Assembly: GCA_025980665.1 (NCBI GenBank)
Contig: JAICXC010000035.1
Span: forward strand, 1 to 42,671
From: Bryobacteraceae bacterium
GTDB lineage: Bacteria > Acidobacteriota > Terriglobia > Bryobacterales > Bryobacteraceae
Length of the DNA: 42,671 nt
Direction: 5' to 3'
The notes under the pieces are model-generated. The model was not told where the DNA came from. It saw only the letters and a list, made by a program, of their open reading frames with translations, and ran no database searches. The position numbers and the translations under genes are program-made. This document shows positions 26,556 through 34,050 of this stretch, in pieces (position 1 is the first letter of the stretch; each line of letters begins with the position of its first letter).

Positions 26556-27779
26556 CTACTCAGCCAACAGCAGCGCGCAGAGCGCCAATAGAATCCGCCG
26601 CAAGCCCAGCTCGCGATTCTCCGGATGAAACCATTCGGCGGGTGTGTGCGCACCGCCACCCTGGCCCCCCGCGCCGATGGACACCGCCGGAATTCCCAGG
26701 GACAAAGGAATGTTGGCGTCGGTCGAAGAACAATCCAGCCGGCTGCGGATTCCCAGGAACGCGTCCACGGCCAAAAGGCAGTTGAGAATCGGCGCGCCTT
26801 CGCGCAACTCACCTCCCGGACGCGAACCGATTTCTTTTAGACGCGCCGTCACCCGGCCGCCGGTGGCCCGGGTGTTTTCGATATCGGCGGCTTGCGCTAC
26901 GCAGGCGGCCAGCAACGAAGCCATTTCGTCAATCCGCTCGGCTTTTTCCGAGCGCAGGTCCACTTTGGTGCGCGCTTCCGTGGGGATGCAATTGATGCTG
27001 GTCCCCCCTTGGATCAGGCCAAAGTTGAAGGAAAACCGGGGCGTGGGTTCGTTGGGCACCGCCGCCGCGAAGTCGGCGGAAGTGAATTCCGCAATAACCC
27101 GGCTGAGGGCGTGCACGGGATTGCCTGCGCCATAGTCGCTCCAGCTATGCCCGCCCGGGCCAGTGATCGCCACTTCAAAGCGCCGGCTGGCCAAGGCCCG
27201 GCACGTGATGTGATCGGTGTTGGGGCCGTCCAGAACCAGAAAGGCTTTTGGCCGCGAACCATTCGACTCGCGGCACAGGTAGCGCATGCCGCTGAGGTTA
27301 CCCTCGCCTTCCTCCCCCACGTTGGCGATCAGCAGCGGGGCCAGAGGTGCATCGGGAAGAGGAGGTGCCGCGTTCCAGGCGGCGGCTAGCGCCAGCAGCG
27401 CGGCCAGACCGGCGCCGTTATCGGAAACCCCCGGTCCAACCAGCCGGCCATCACCCGAAACCTTGATTTCCTCTGGAACCCGGGGCGCAAGCACTGTGTC
27501 CAGATGCGCGGTAACCGCCACCGTTGCGCTGTCGCGCCGGCCGGGCAGCCCGGCGACCACGTTTCCCGAACGGTCCAAGCGCGATTCCCAGCCCAGGCTC
27601 TGAAAGCGCTCCGCCATCCACTCGGCGCGTTTTTGCTCCAGGAAAGTCGGCGCGGGGACGCGGCACAGCTTGAGGTGCTGCTCATTGATCCAGGCCCGCT
27701 CGCGGCGGAACCAGTCGAGGGCCACGCGCAGCTCCGGTGCACGGGCAAAATCAGCTACCGAACCGGCTACCAGTGGCAT
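26556..27779 (-). CDS. M20-family zinc metallopeptidase
   Basis: A 407-residue M20 peptidase/deacylase. The metal ligands are visible: His92 and Asp94 in TAHLDTVL, bridging Asp120 in GVSDNGAG, the catalytic Glu156/Glu157 in ANVGEEGEG, and a C-terminal His in GGAHTPAEWF. The dimerisation (lid) domain carries ITGPGGHSWSDYG with the second-subunit His. The pattern resembles PepT-like or 'M20/M25/M40' aminopeptidases more than ArgE. There is no signal peptide, so it acts in the cytoplasm on peptides or N-acylated amino acids. It starts at ATG 27779, 133 bp before htrA. Confidence 0.92.
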   Translation of the reverse strand: MPLVAGSVADFARAPELRVALDWFRRERAWINEQHLKLCRVPAPTFLEQKRAEWMAERFQSLGWESRLDRSGNVVAGLPGRRDSATVAVTAHLDTVLAPRVPEEIKVSGDGRLVGPGVSDNGAGLAALLALAAAWNAAPPLPDAPLAPLLIANVGEEGEGNLSGMRYLCRESNGSRPKAFLVLDGPNTDHITCRALASRRFEVAITGPGGHSWSDYGAGNPVHALSRVIAEFTSADFAAAVPNEPTPRFSFNFGLIQGGTSINCIPTEARTKVDLRSEKAERIDEMASLLAACVAQAADIENTRATGGRVTARLKEIGSRPGGELREGAPILNCLLAVDAFLGIRSRLDCSSTDANIPLSLGIPAVSIGAGGQGGGAHTPAEWFHPENRELGLRRILLALCALLLAE

Positions 27780-27800
27780 TCGGGATACTTAGCTCTTAGT

Positions 27801-28268
27801 CTACCCCGCCCGCCATTGCATCCCGCCGTGTTTGGCCTCGCGCAAGTTTCCCGCCGAGACGGCGAGCGCTACAGGCGCGCAGCCCGGAGCCGGAAGTACA
27901 AATCGCGCACCGGCCTGACCAACTTGCGTGCTGCCGGATGTCAGCAGCAAAGTCGCCAGAACAACTCCGCAGAAAAGTAATCCCAGCCAGTAGTAGCGGG
28001 GCACCCCGAAGATTCGCGCCAGCGGAAGAAAATGAACCCCTACAATCAGGACATCCAGGGGGACGATCAGATCCAGATGCTGCGTCGCCGCGCAGATGGA
28101 ATTGACCACTGCAAAAGCCATCACTTCGGCCCCCGCCACAATTAGGAACGGACGAACCCTGGCCTTTTCCTCAGGCGTACGCGGCGCCATTGATCCGGGT
28201 AATCTAAGGGTCTCGCGAATAATAGAGATGGCCCAGACGACGAGCGTGGCCGCGAGGGCGCCCACCAC
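27801..28268 (-). CDS. Hypothetical four-helix membrane protein
   Basis: A 155-residue protein of unrecognised family, from tandem GTG codons at 28268. Four hydrophobic segments are clear: LAATLVVWAISII at the start, FLIVAGAEVMAFAVVNSI near 45-65, LIVPLDVLIVGVHFLPLARI near 68-88, and YWLGLLFCGVVLATLLL near 93-110. A soluble tail of about 45 residues follows. The frame is open upstream to a stop, without ATG, so the start is uncertain by about 15 residues. It lies between the EVE-domain gene (53 bp) and the M20 peptidase (21 bp), all on one strand, and may be part of their transcript. Confidence 0.7.
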   Translation of the reverse strand: MVGALAATLVVWAISIIRETLRLPGSMAPRTPEEKARVRPFLIVAGAEVMAFAVVNSICAATQHLDLIVPLDVLIVGVHFLPLARIFGVPRYYWLGLLFCGVVLATLLLTSGSTQVGQAGARFVLPAPGCAPVALAVSAGNLREAKHGGMQWRAG

Positions 28269-28321
28269 GCGCGATAGCCATAATTCGCCGCCTGGATATT
28301 GCCCTTGGGTTCAGGCGCGCA

Positions 28322-28747
28322 TCAGATTTTCTGGCCGGGATAGCGCGCCCGCATCCATTCCACGAATTCGTCTGGGGCAGACATGGTCGAGAGACGTCCT
28401 TGGCGCACCAGGGCCCAGTCCTTGAACCGGCCGCTTTCTTTCACCTCTGCCAGGGAAGTGGGAGGATCCAACCGACTGAGAAACGCCATATCCACCACCG
28501 CCGATTTGGGATTTTTGGGATCGGTCCTGCCTGCGGAACGGACCGCTGCCAAACCCACGATTCCTGTAACGCCGGCGGCTGTATTGCCTCTAGAGTGATA
28601 GATGAATACGCGGTCACCGGACTGCATCGCACGGATGGACCGTACGGCCTGCGGATTCGTCACACCGTCCCAAATGGTCTGTTTTTCTCGTTCCAGATCG
28701 CCGATAGAGTAAGTGTCCGGGTCGGTCTTGGCTAAGTAATAGGTCAT
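28322..28747 (-). CDS. EVE domain-containing protein
   Basis: A 141-residue protein consisting of a single EVE (PUA-like) domain. Key segments are YYLAKTDPDTYSIGDLERE at the start, TIWDGVTNPQAVRSIRAM, GDRVFIYHSRGN and the C-terminal RQGRLSTMSAPDEFVEW. It resembles eukaryotic thymocyte nuclear protein 1 and many free-standing bacterial homologues. EVE/PUA-like domains bind modified bases in DNA or RNA in studied cases; the ligand here is unknown. No restriction or modification genes lie nearby, so a defence role is not suggested by context. Confidence 0.93.
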   Translation of the reverse strand: MTYYLAKTDPDTYSIGDLEREKQTIWDGVTNPQAVRSIRAMQSGDRVFIYHSRGNTAAGVTGIVGLAAVRSAGRTDPKNPKSAVVDMAFLSRLDPPTSLAEVKESGRFKDWALVRQGRLSTMSAPDEFVEWMRARYPGQKI

Positions 28748-28893
28748 GGGTGGATTACTATCAGGCTTAAAGTTCCGGTACGGAGGTTACTAGACACGTT
28801 CCAACCCCCGGAGTCTAATCGAATGGTACCAGTAAGAGTCTGGCGCGGTTCAATGATAAAGGTTTACAATAAAAAGTACTTACCGGCGACGCT

Positions 28894-28901
28894 GGAGGAG
28901 G
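28894..28901 (+). promoter_or_regulatory. Shine-Dalgarno fixing the start of the export-protein gene
   Basis: GGAGGAGG ends 5 bp before ATG 28907. The frame is open to 28823, but this strong site and the signal peptide beginning at 28907 decide the start. Confidence 0.7.
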
Positions 28902-28906
28902 CGCGC

Positions 28907-29548
28907 ATGGCGACCGCCAAAATCAGTATTCCATTTGTATTGCTAGCTCTAGCCTGTATTCCTGCTTGGGGCCAGTCCGGGAAAAACGCCCGCGCGACCA
29001 TCCCTGAGCAGGCGGATCCCCCCCGCGCGAACGTTGCCGCTACCGAGGCCGTGGCCCAGCCAGTCGACCCCCATAGTTATCTGATCGGGGCCGAAGACAT
29101 CTTAAGGATCGAAGTATTCCGCGATGCGGACTTGTCCCGGGTTGTGAACGTCCGGCCCGACGGCAAGATCACATTATTGTTGGTAGGCGACGTCCAGGCC
29201 GAAGGCTTGACCCCCGAGCGACTGACCACGCAAGTCAAAGAAGCCTATTCCCAATTCATGACCAATCCTGAAGTGACTGTTTCGGTCATTGGGGTAAACA
29301 GCAAGTCCTTCGTCATCACGGGGAAAGTCAATCGCGGCGGGAAATTCCCGTTGGTCACGCCAATTCGCGTTTTCGACGCGCTGGGCCTGACGGGAGGCTT
29401 TCAGGACTTCGCGGATACCAAGAAAATCACCATCGTGCGCGGTGGCGAGCGGCTTTACTTCAATTACAAGGATTTTGTGAAGGGCAAGAAAGAAGCAGTA
29501 GATCAGAATATCTTGCTTCAAAACGGCGACACCATTTTGGTGAAATAG
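28907..29548 (+). CDS. Polysaccharide export protein (Wza/GumB family, SLBB)
   Basis: A 213-residue outer-membrane-side exporter subunit. A signal peptide covers about residues 1-24 (IPFVLLALACIPAWG). The Poly_export domain begins at YLIGAEDILRIEVFRDADLS and continues through VRPDGKITLLLVGDVQAEG. One SLBB domain follows (FVITGKVNRGGKFPLVTP) with LQNGDTILVK at the end. It forms part of the periplasmic/outer-membrane channel for exopolysaccharide. It lacks a clear lipobox and the C-terminal amphipathic helix of Wza, as is usual for the short form. It is the first gene of a three-gene module with the GumC-like and BY-kinase genes (gaps of 19 and 21 bp). Confidence 0.93.
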   Translation: MATAKISIPFVLLALACIPAWGQSGKNARATIPEQADPPRANVAATEAVAQPVDPHSYLIGAEDILRIEVFRDADLSRVVNVRPDGKITLLLVGDVQAEGLTPERLTTQVKEAYSQFMTNPEVTVSVIGVNSKSFVITGKVNRGGKFPLVTPIRVFDALGLTGGFQDFADTKKITIVRGGERLYFNYKDFVKGKKEAVDQNILLQNGDTILVK

Positions 29549-29567
29549 CCACCCGAGGATTCCTAGC

Positions 29568-31220
29568 ATGCAACCATCCGAGAACTTCACCGTACCGCGA
29601 CGCGCTCTGGACGTCGAGGATTTCATCGACATCCTGCGACGTCACAAAGGCTGGATTTTTGGGCCTTTTCTCTTGACGCTGGTGGCGAGCGTGATCGGAG
29701 TTTACCTTTGGCCGGACAGCTACGATTCGGTCGCCGTGGTGAAGATCGTTCCGCAGCAGGTTTCGCAGAACATGGTCCAGTCGTCGATTACAAACGATCT
29801 GGCCGACCGGATCAACTCCCTGGCTACCACGGTGCTCAGCCGTAACGTACTCATCACCATTATCAATAATCACGATTTGTACAAGAGCGAGCGCAAGCGG
29901 TTGCCCCTCGAAGATGTGGTCGATAACGTGATGAAAAACAACATTCACGTGATCCCCATTATGGCTGGATCGGGCGGCCGGACGGTACCCGCTTTCAACG
30001 TCGAGTTTTCTTATTCGGACAGGTTCATGGCGCAAAAGGTGGTTGAGGACGTGGTTGCCCGTTTCATTGCCGAGAACCAGTCTAATCGCTCCACCGTCAC
30101 CACTGAAACCGGTCAATTCTTTAAGGATGAGGCCGACCGCGCAAAAAAGGAGCTGGAAGATCTGGAAACCAAAATTTCTCAGTACCGGGTTCAGAACAAT
30201 GGACGGCTGCCAGAGCAAACCGACTTGAACTACCGGAACCTGCAGACGCTCAATACCAATTATCAGTCCCTTACCAATTCAAAAAATCGGGCTGAAATGG
30301 ACAAGCTCCAGCTGGAGACGAATCTGCAGATAGAGAAAGCCCATAAGGCGGAACTAACCAGGGAAGTCCCGCAGAATAGCCCAGTGGTCATGAAGAGCGA
30401 GCGAATGCAGGAAATCGAACGTGAAATTCAATCCCTTGAGGATACATTGGCCTCGGCTCGCCAGAGATTCAAGGACACGTACCCAGACGTGAGAAATCTT
30501 AAGAACCGGCTGGAACTGGCAAAGCAGCAGAAGGCCGATCTTCAGAAGCAAGAATCCGAAGTTAAGACGCCCGCCGTAGTGGCCGCATCACCGGCAAACC
30601 GCCAGTTGCAAATGCAAGTACTGGACGTGGAAGGAAACATACAACGTTTTGAATCCGCCATTCAGCAGCGAGTCCTGGAAATCGCGACCCTGGACGCGCA
30701 GATCAAGCAGACCCAGGATTCGATCAACAAGCTGGGAGCGCAGATCAGCTCCGCGCCACTGGGAGAGCAGCAATATGACGATCTGCTGCGCCAACGGGAG
30801 ATTGCCAGCAAGAAATATGTCGATCTTGATGCGCGTCTGAGCACGGCAGAGATCTCTAAGAACCTGGAGTACTCGGGGCAGGGTGAGCGGCTGGATTTAC
30901 TGGACGCAGCTTCGCTACCGCAATATCCCACCGAGCCTAAGCGGCCAATGGTCATCGGAGTCGGCGCGGGACTCGGGCTGCTGCTGGGCGTGGTCATCGC
31001 CGCCGCCCGCGAAATGAAAGACACGTCACTTAAAAACTTGAAAGACGTGCGCGCGTATACCCAAATGGCGATTCTGGGAAGTGTTCCGCTGCTTGAGAAC
31101 GATTTCGTCGTCCGCCGGCGCAGGCGTATCGCCTGGCTGGGATGGACCACCGCATGTTTGATGGCGGTAGTAACGATGGCTGGATCGATAGCATTTTACT
31201 ATTACAAGCAGTCGGTATAG
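29568..31220 (+). CDS. Polysaccharide chain-length determinant, Wzz/GumC family
   Basis: A 550-residue inner-membrane co-polymerase. A first membrane helix at about residues 27-47 (IFGPFLLTLVASVIGVYLW) is followed by the Wzz periplasmic fold. Long coiled coils cover about 175-250 and 275-330 (many Lys/Glu/Leu heptads), with another at about 365-400. A second helix is near 460-485 (VIGVGAGLGLLLGVVIAAA). A third, LGWTTACLMAVVTMAGSIAFYYY, ends the protein. Members set the length of exported polysaccharide and dock the tyrosine kinase. The kinase domain is not fused, as in Wzc, but encoded by the next gene. The extra C-terminal helix is typical of the XrtA/GumC-like variants. Confidence 0.93.
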   Translation: MQPSENFTVPRRALDVEDFIDILRRHKGWIFGPFLLTLVASVIGVYLWPDSYDSVAVVKIVPQQVSQNMVQSSITNDLADRINSLATTVLSRNVLITIINNHDLYKSERKRLPLEDVVDNVMKNNIHVIPIMAGSGGRTVPAFNVEFSYSDRFMAQKVVEDVVARFIAENQSNRSTVTTETGQFFKDEADRAKKELEDLETKISQYRVQNNGRLPEQTDLNYRNLQTLNTNYQSLTNSKNRAEMDKLQLETNLQIEKAHKAELTREVPQNSPVVMKSERMQEIEREIQSLEDTLASARQRFKDTYPDVRNLKNRLELAKQQKADLQKQESEVKTPAVVAASPANRQLQMQVLDVEGNIQRFESAIQQRVLEIATLDAQIKQTQDSINKLGAQISSAPLGEQQYDDLLRQREIASKKYVDLDARLSTAEISKNLEYSGQGERLDLLDAASLPQYPTEPKRPMVIGVGAGLGLLLGVVIAAAREMKDTSLKNLKDVRAYTQMAILGSVPLLENDFVVRRRRRIAWLGWTTACLMAVVTMAGSIAFYYYKQSV

Positions 31221-31241
31221 GCATTCGGAGGATAACCAAGA

Positions 31242-32198
31242 ATGAGTCGAGTTCATGATGCGCTCCGCCGCGCGGAGAAAAGCGGCGAACACGCTCCGCC
31301 GGTGGTCCAATCCAATCCGGTGGTCCAATCCTACAGCGAAGCACGGCCTCCGGCGGCTACCCCTGCAGCACCTCCCGTGGAGATTGGAGCCAATCTGGCC
31401 GGCTTACTGGAACTGGTGGAAGAAGTTCCTTTTCGCACGGCTACCGATTCTCTGCTGATTGATGCCACGCGGCCGCACCAGGCGCCGATGGAAGAATTCC
31501 GCACGTTGCGGACGCGGCTCAATCACATGCAGAGTCTCCAGCCCATCCATACCGTGGTAGTGACCAGTGCTTCGCCCGCTGAAGGGAAGTCCCTCACCGC
31601 GGCGAACCTGGCGTTGGCCGAAGCGCATCTGGCAGGCAATACTACGCTCTTGGCCGATTTCGATTTCCGCCGCCCGCTGATTCATACGATGTTCGGAATC
31701 GATCGCGGCCCTGGCATTACAGATTACCTCATGGGGCAGGCTCCGCTGCACAAGGTGATCAAGAGGCTCGCGGGAACCAACCTGTATGTCATGCCGGCTG
31801 GACAGGCGGTGATCAATCCGCTCGAATTGCTGAACCTGCGCGAGGTCAAGCACCTGATGGACCGGCTGCCATCCCTGTTTCAATGGGTGATCATGGACAG
31901 TCCGCCGCTGCTGTTTGCAGCCGACGCCAATCTGCTGGGCACGCTAAGCGATGGGACGCTCCTGGTAGTCCGCATCGGGCACACCACCATCGATTCGGTA
32001 ACGCGCGCGATGCAATCGCTGTGCAACAACAACGTTCTCGGGATCGTTGTGAACGGCGCCCGCCGCGGAGAATTGTACAGCAAGTACACCTACTATCATT
32101 CCTACTACACGCCCAAGGACGAAGAAGAGGGCGAGGCCGACGCGGAAGACCAGACGGAATTCGCCACCGTCGGCGCGGCTGAAGACTCGAAGAAGTAG
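31242..32198 (+). CDS. Bacterial tyrosine kinase (CpsD/CapB/Wzc-C type)
   Basis: A 318-residue BY-kinase. Walker A is VTSASPAEGKSLTAANLA (about 107-124), Walker A' is LLADFDFRRP, and Walker B is WVIMDSPP. The adaptor-contact motif EEFRTLRTRL is at about 84-93. The C-terminal tail contains a Tyr cluster (YSKYTYYHSYYTP), the autophosphorylation target, followed by an acidic stretch. The first 50 residues are a Pro/Ala linker with a small tandem duplication (PVVQSNPVVQS, a 15-bp repeat in the DNA near 31300-31335). It should phosphorylate itself and cycle with the GumC-like protein to control polysaccharide assembly. No cognate phosphatase is in the window. Confidence 0.93.
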   Translation: MSRVHDALRRAEKSGEHAPPVVQSNPVVQSYSEARPPAATPAAPPVEIGANLAGLLELVEEVPFRTATDSLLIDATRPHQAPMEEFRTLRTRLNHMQSLQPIHTVVVTSASPAEGKSLTAANLALAEAHLAGNTTLLADFDFRRPLIHTMFGIDRGPGITDYLMGQAPLHKVIKRLAGTNLYVMPAGQAVINPLELLNLREVKHLMDRLPSLFQWVIMDSPPLLFAADANLLGTLSDGTLLVVRIGHTTIDSVTRAMQSLCNNNVLGIVVNGARRGELYSKYTYYHSYYTPKDEEEGEADAEDQTEFATVGAAEDSKK

Positions 32199-32341
32199 TC
32201 TTGCTTCCAAGAAGACCGGCTCGCAGACGGGCATGCTTTCCAGAGCGGACACGCTTTGAACGTCCCGTGCGCCTCGATACATACTTGATTAGCTCTGGTG
32301 TTCGGGGACGAAGCCCGGGCTCGCGCTCGATCCGATCCCTT

Positions 32342-32355
32342 CGAGAAATTTCTCG
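32342..32355. repeat. 14-bp perfect palindrome CGAGAAATTTCTCG
   Basis: A perfect inverted repeat without a loop lies in the 208-bp gap between the convergent BY-kinase and fabF genes. It might be an operator or simply chance. No promoter was recognised beside it, and no other clear feature is seen in the gap. Confidence 0.3.
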
Positions 32356-32406
32356 TTATTGGAGAGCCTTTGACGCGCTCCAGTTATTCAGCAGCCTTCC
32401 AGAAAC

Positions 32407-33654
32407 TCAGGCGCACTTTAGAACCAGGGCCGAGTTTTTGCTGCCGAAGGCGATGCAGTTTGCAACCGCATATTCGATCCCCACGCGGCGGCCCGTTTCC
32501 GGGACGTAGTCCAAATCGCATTCGGGATCGGGAACTTCGACATTATTCGTGGGCGGCAGAACGCCGTCGCGCATAGCGAGCAAAGTCGCCGCCACACCCG
32601 CCGCGCCGCAGGCACCCTGAGGATGACCGATCAGGCTCTTGAGAGAAGAACCCGGTAAACGATAGGCGTGGTCCCCGAACGCGAGCTTCACGGCGCGCGT
32701 TTCGATGCGATCGTTAAGCTCCGTCCCGGTGCCGTGATAGTTGAGATAGCCGACCGCCTCGGCGGGCACTCCGGCCTGTTCCAGCGCGAGAGAGATCGCA
32801 CGCGCCGGTTCCTCGCCGCATTCTTCCAGACGCACGCGGTGATACGCTTCACAAGTGGAACCGTAGCCGGCGATCTCGCCGAAAATCGACGCTCCTCGAG
32901 CCAGCGCTTTTTCCCGTTCTTCCAGCACGAAGAACCAGGCGCCCTCAGCGATGACGAACCCGCCGCGATCGCGCGAGAAGGGCCGCGAGGCGCGCTCGGG
33001 CTGATCGTTCCAGGTCTGCGACATGATTCGCATGGCGATAAATCCGCGCATAATCAACGGCGCGATGGGCGCGTCCACGCCGCCCGCTACGATCGTATCG
33101 AGACCGCCCGCGCGTATCATTTGGGACGCGTAGCCCAGAGCATCGGTCGAAGATGTGCATCCAGTGGTGATCACGTGGCTCAGGCCGCGCAGCCCGAAGC
33201 GCATCGAGATTTCGCTGGCCAGAGTGCCCATGGTCGACGTGGGAACTACATACACGCTGCACTGGCGCCAGTTGCCGGAATGGTACAGACGATATTGCTC
33301 TTCGGTGAATTCGACGCTTCCGCCACCCGACCCGACGACCACTCCGATTCCGCGCAATTCCTCGCGGTTCATGGCGGCTGTGTCCAGGCCCGCCCACTGT
33401 AGCGCTTCCGTCACGGCGGCAACCGCCAGCGGCGTGGCGCGCGAGACGTGCGGACGGTCTTTGGCCGTCACGTAATCTTCTTCGCGGAAATCCTTAACCT
33501 CGCCCGCAACGCGAACTGCCAGACCGGTTGTGTCGAAGCGGGTGATCGGCCCCACGCCGCTGATACCCTTACGCGTGGCGCACCAGAATGCTTCTGTTCC
33601 GATTCCATTGGGGCTCACTGCGCCTATTCCGGTAATGACCACTCGACGTTCCAT
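32407..33654 (-). CDS. fabF: Beta-ketoacyl-ACP synthase II (FabF/KAS II family)
   Basis: A 415-residue condensing enzyme. The Cys-His-His set is present: Cys166 in TTGCTSSTDALG, one His in LNYHGTGTELND and the second in SLIGHPQGACGA. The KxxxxN-type C-terminus is NCIAFGSKNSALVL. It extends acyl-ACP with malonyl-ACP in the cytoplasm. The sequence around the active site (TTGCTSSTDAL, AGGVDAPIAPLIMRGF) also resembles type II polyketide ketosynthases. No acpP, fabD or fabG lies nearby, so fatty-acid versus specialised-metabolite use is open. Starts at ATG 33654; it faces the BY-kinase and is divergent from bamA. Confidence 0.92.
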   Translation of the reverse strand: MERRVVITGIGAVSPNGIGTEAFWCATRKGISGVGPITRFDTTGLAVRVAGEVKDFREEDYVTAKDRPHVSRATPLAVAAVTEALQWAGLDTAAMNREELRGIGVVVGSGGGSVEFTEEQYRLYHSGNWRQCSVYVVPTSTMGTLASEISMRFGLRGLSHVITTGCTSSTDALGYASQMIRAGGLDTIVAGGVDAPIAPLIMRGFIAMRIMSQTWNDQPERASRPFSRDRGGFVIAEGAWFFVLEEREKALARGASIFGEIAGYGSTCEAYHRVRLEECGEEPARAISLALEQAGVPAEAVGYLNYHGTGTELNDRIETRAVKLAFGDHAYRLPGSSLKSLIGHPQGACGAAGVAATLLAMRDGVLPPTNNVEVPDPECDLDYVPETGRRVGIEYAVANCIAFGSKNSALVLKCA

Positions 33655-34050
33655 AAGAGAGGGTCCGCATCACGGAGAAGCCGCAGGGGACTCTGTTAGT
33701 ATAAGAGGGTTCCAAACGTGCAAGGGAACGTCGTGTGGGGAGAATCCATTGGTGGGAAACGAATTGGGCCGTGCCGCGCCTGCTCAGCGGGATCGAAGCT
33801 GGCGTCATCGGCAGAATGAGAACGGGTGGTTCTGCTGGGAACGTTAACCGGTCTTATTATGTCAGAGACTGGCAGACGCTTTGCCATGTGGAAGAACAGC
33901 GCGGCAACAGGCGCAAAAGATGCCGGATGGGGTAGAATGACAGTTTACCCGGCCGTCGAGTCCCCTGGGAAGCGGAAGTTATGCGAAACCCGGTTTGGCG
34001 GCAGAACGTCAAAAAAAATCAGGCGCAGAGTGGAAAGGAACCCGGTCTAG
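33655..34050. other. 396-bp region between fabF and bamA without a convincing gene
   Basis: Short open frames exist on both strands here (up to about 80 codons), but none has a family motif, good ribosome site or plausible hydrophobic pattern. The region should hold the divergent promoters for fabF and bamA. A TAGAAT at 33933-33938 is a possible -10 box for bamA, without a clear -35 partner. A ribosome site AAGGAA is at 34035-34040, 10 bp before the bamA ATG. A long 5' leader or an unannotated RNA is possible but unsupported. Confidence 0.35.

Noticed and set aside
28322..28747. EVE protein as part of a defence island
   Set aside because: EVE domains can accompany restriction systems, but the neighbours are a peptidase, a small membrane protein and polysaccharide genes, so context gives no support.
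28840..28870. TACAAT as a -10 box for the polysaccharide export genes
   Set aside because: No acceptable -35 hexamer at 16-18 bp spacing and no sigma-54 type motif, so I did not list it as a promoter.
33690..33730. Possible tRNA/tmRNA-like element near GGTTCC...GGAAC
   Set aside because: Only a 5-bp stem could be drawn; no cloverleaf, anticodon arm or CCA end.
33826..34050. A 74-codon ORF ending just before bamA
   Set aside because: It has a short hydrophobic start but no ribosome site, family or protein-like remainder; its abutment with bamA looks coincidental.
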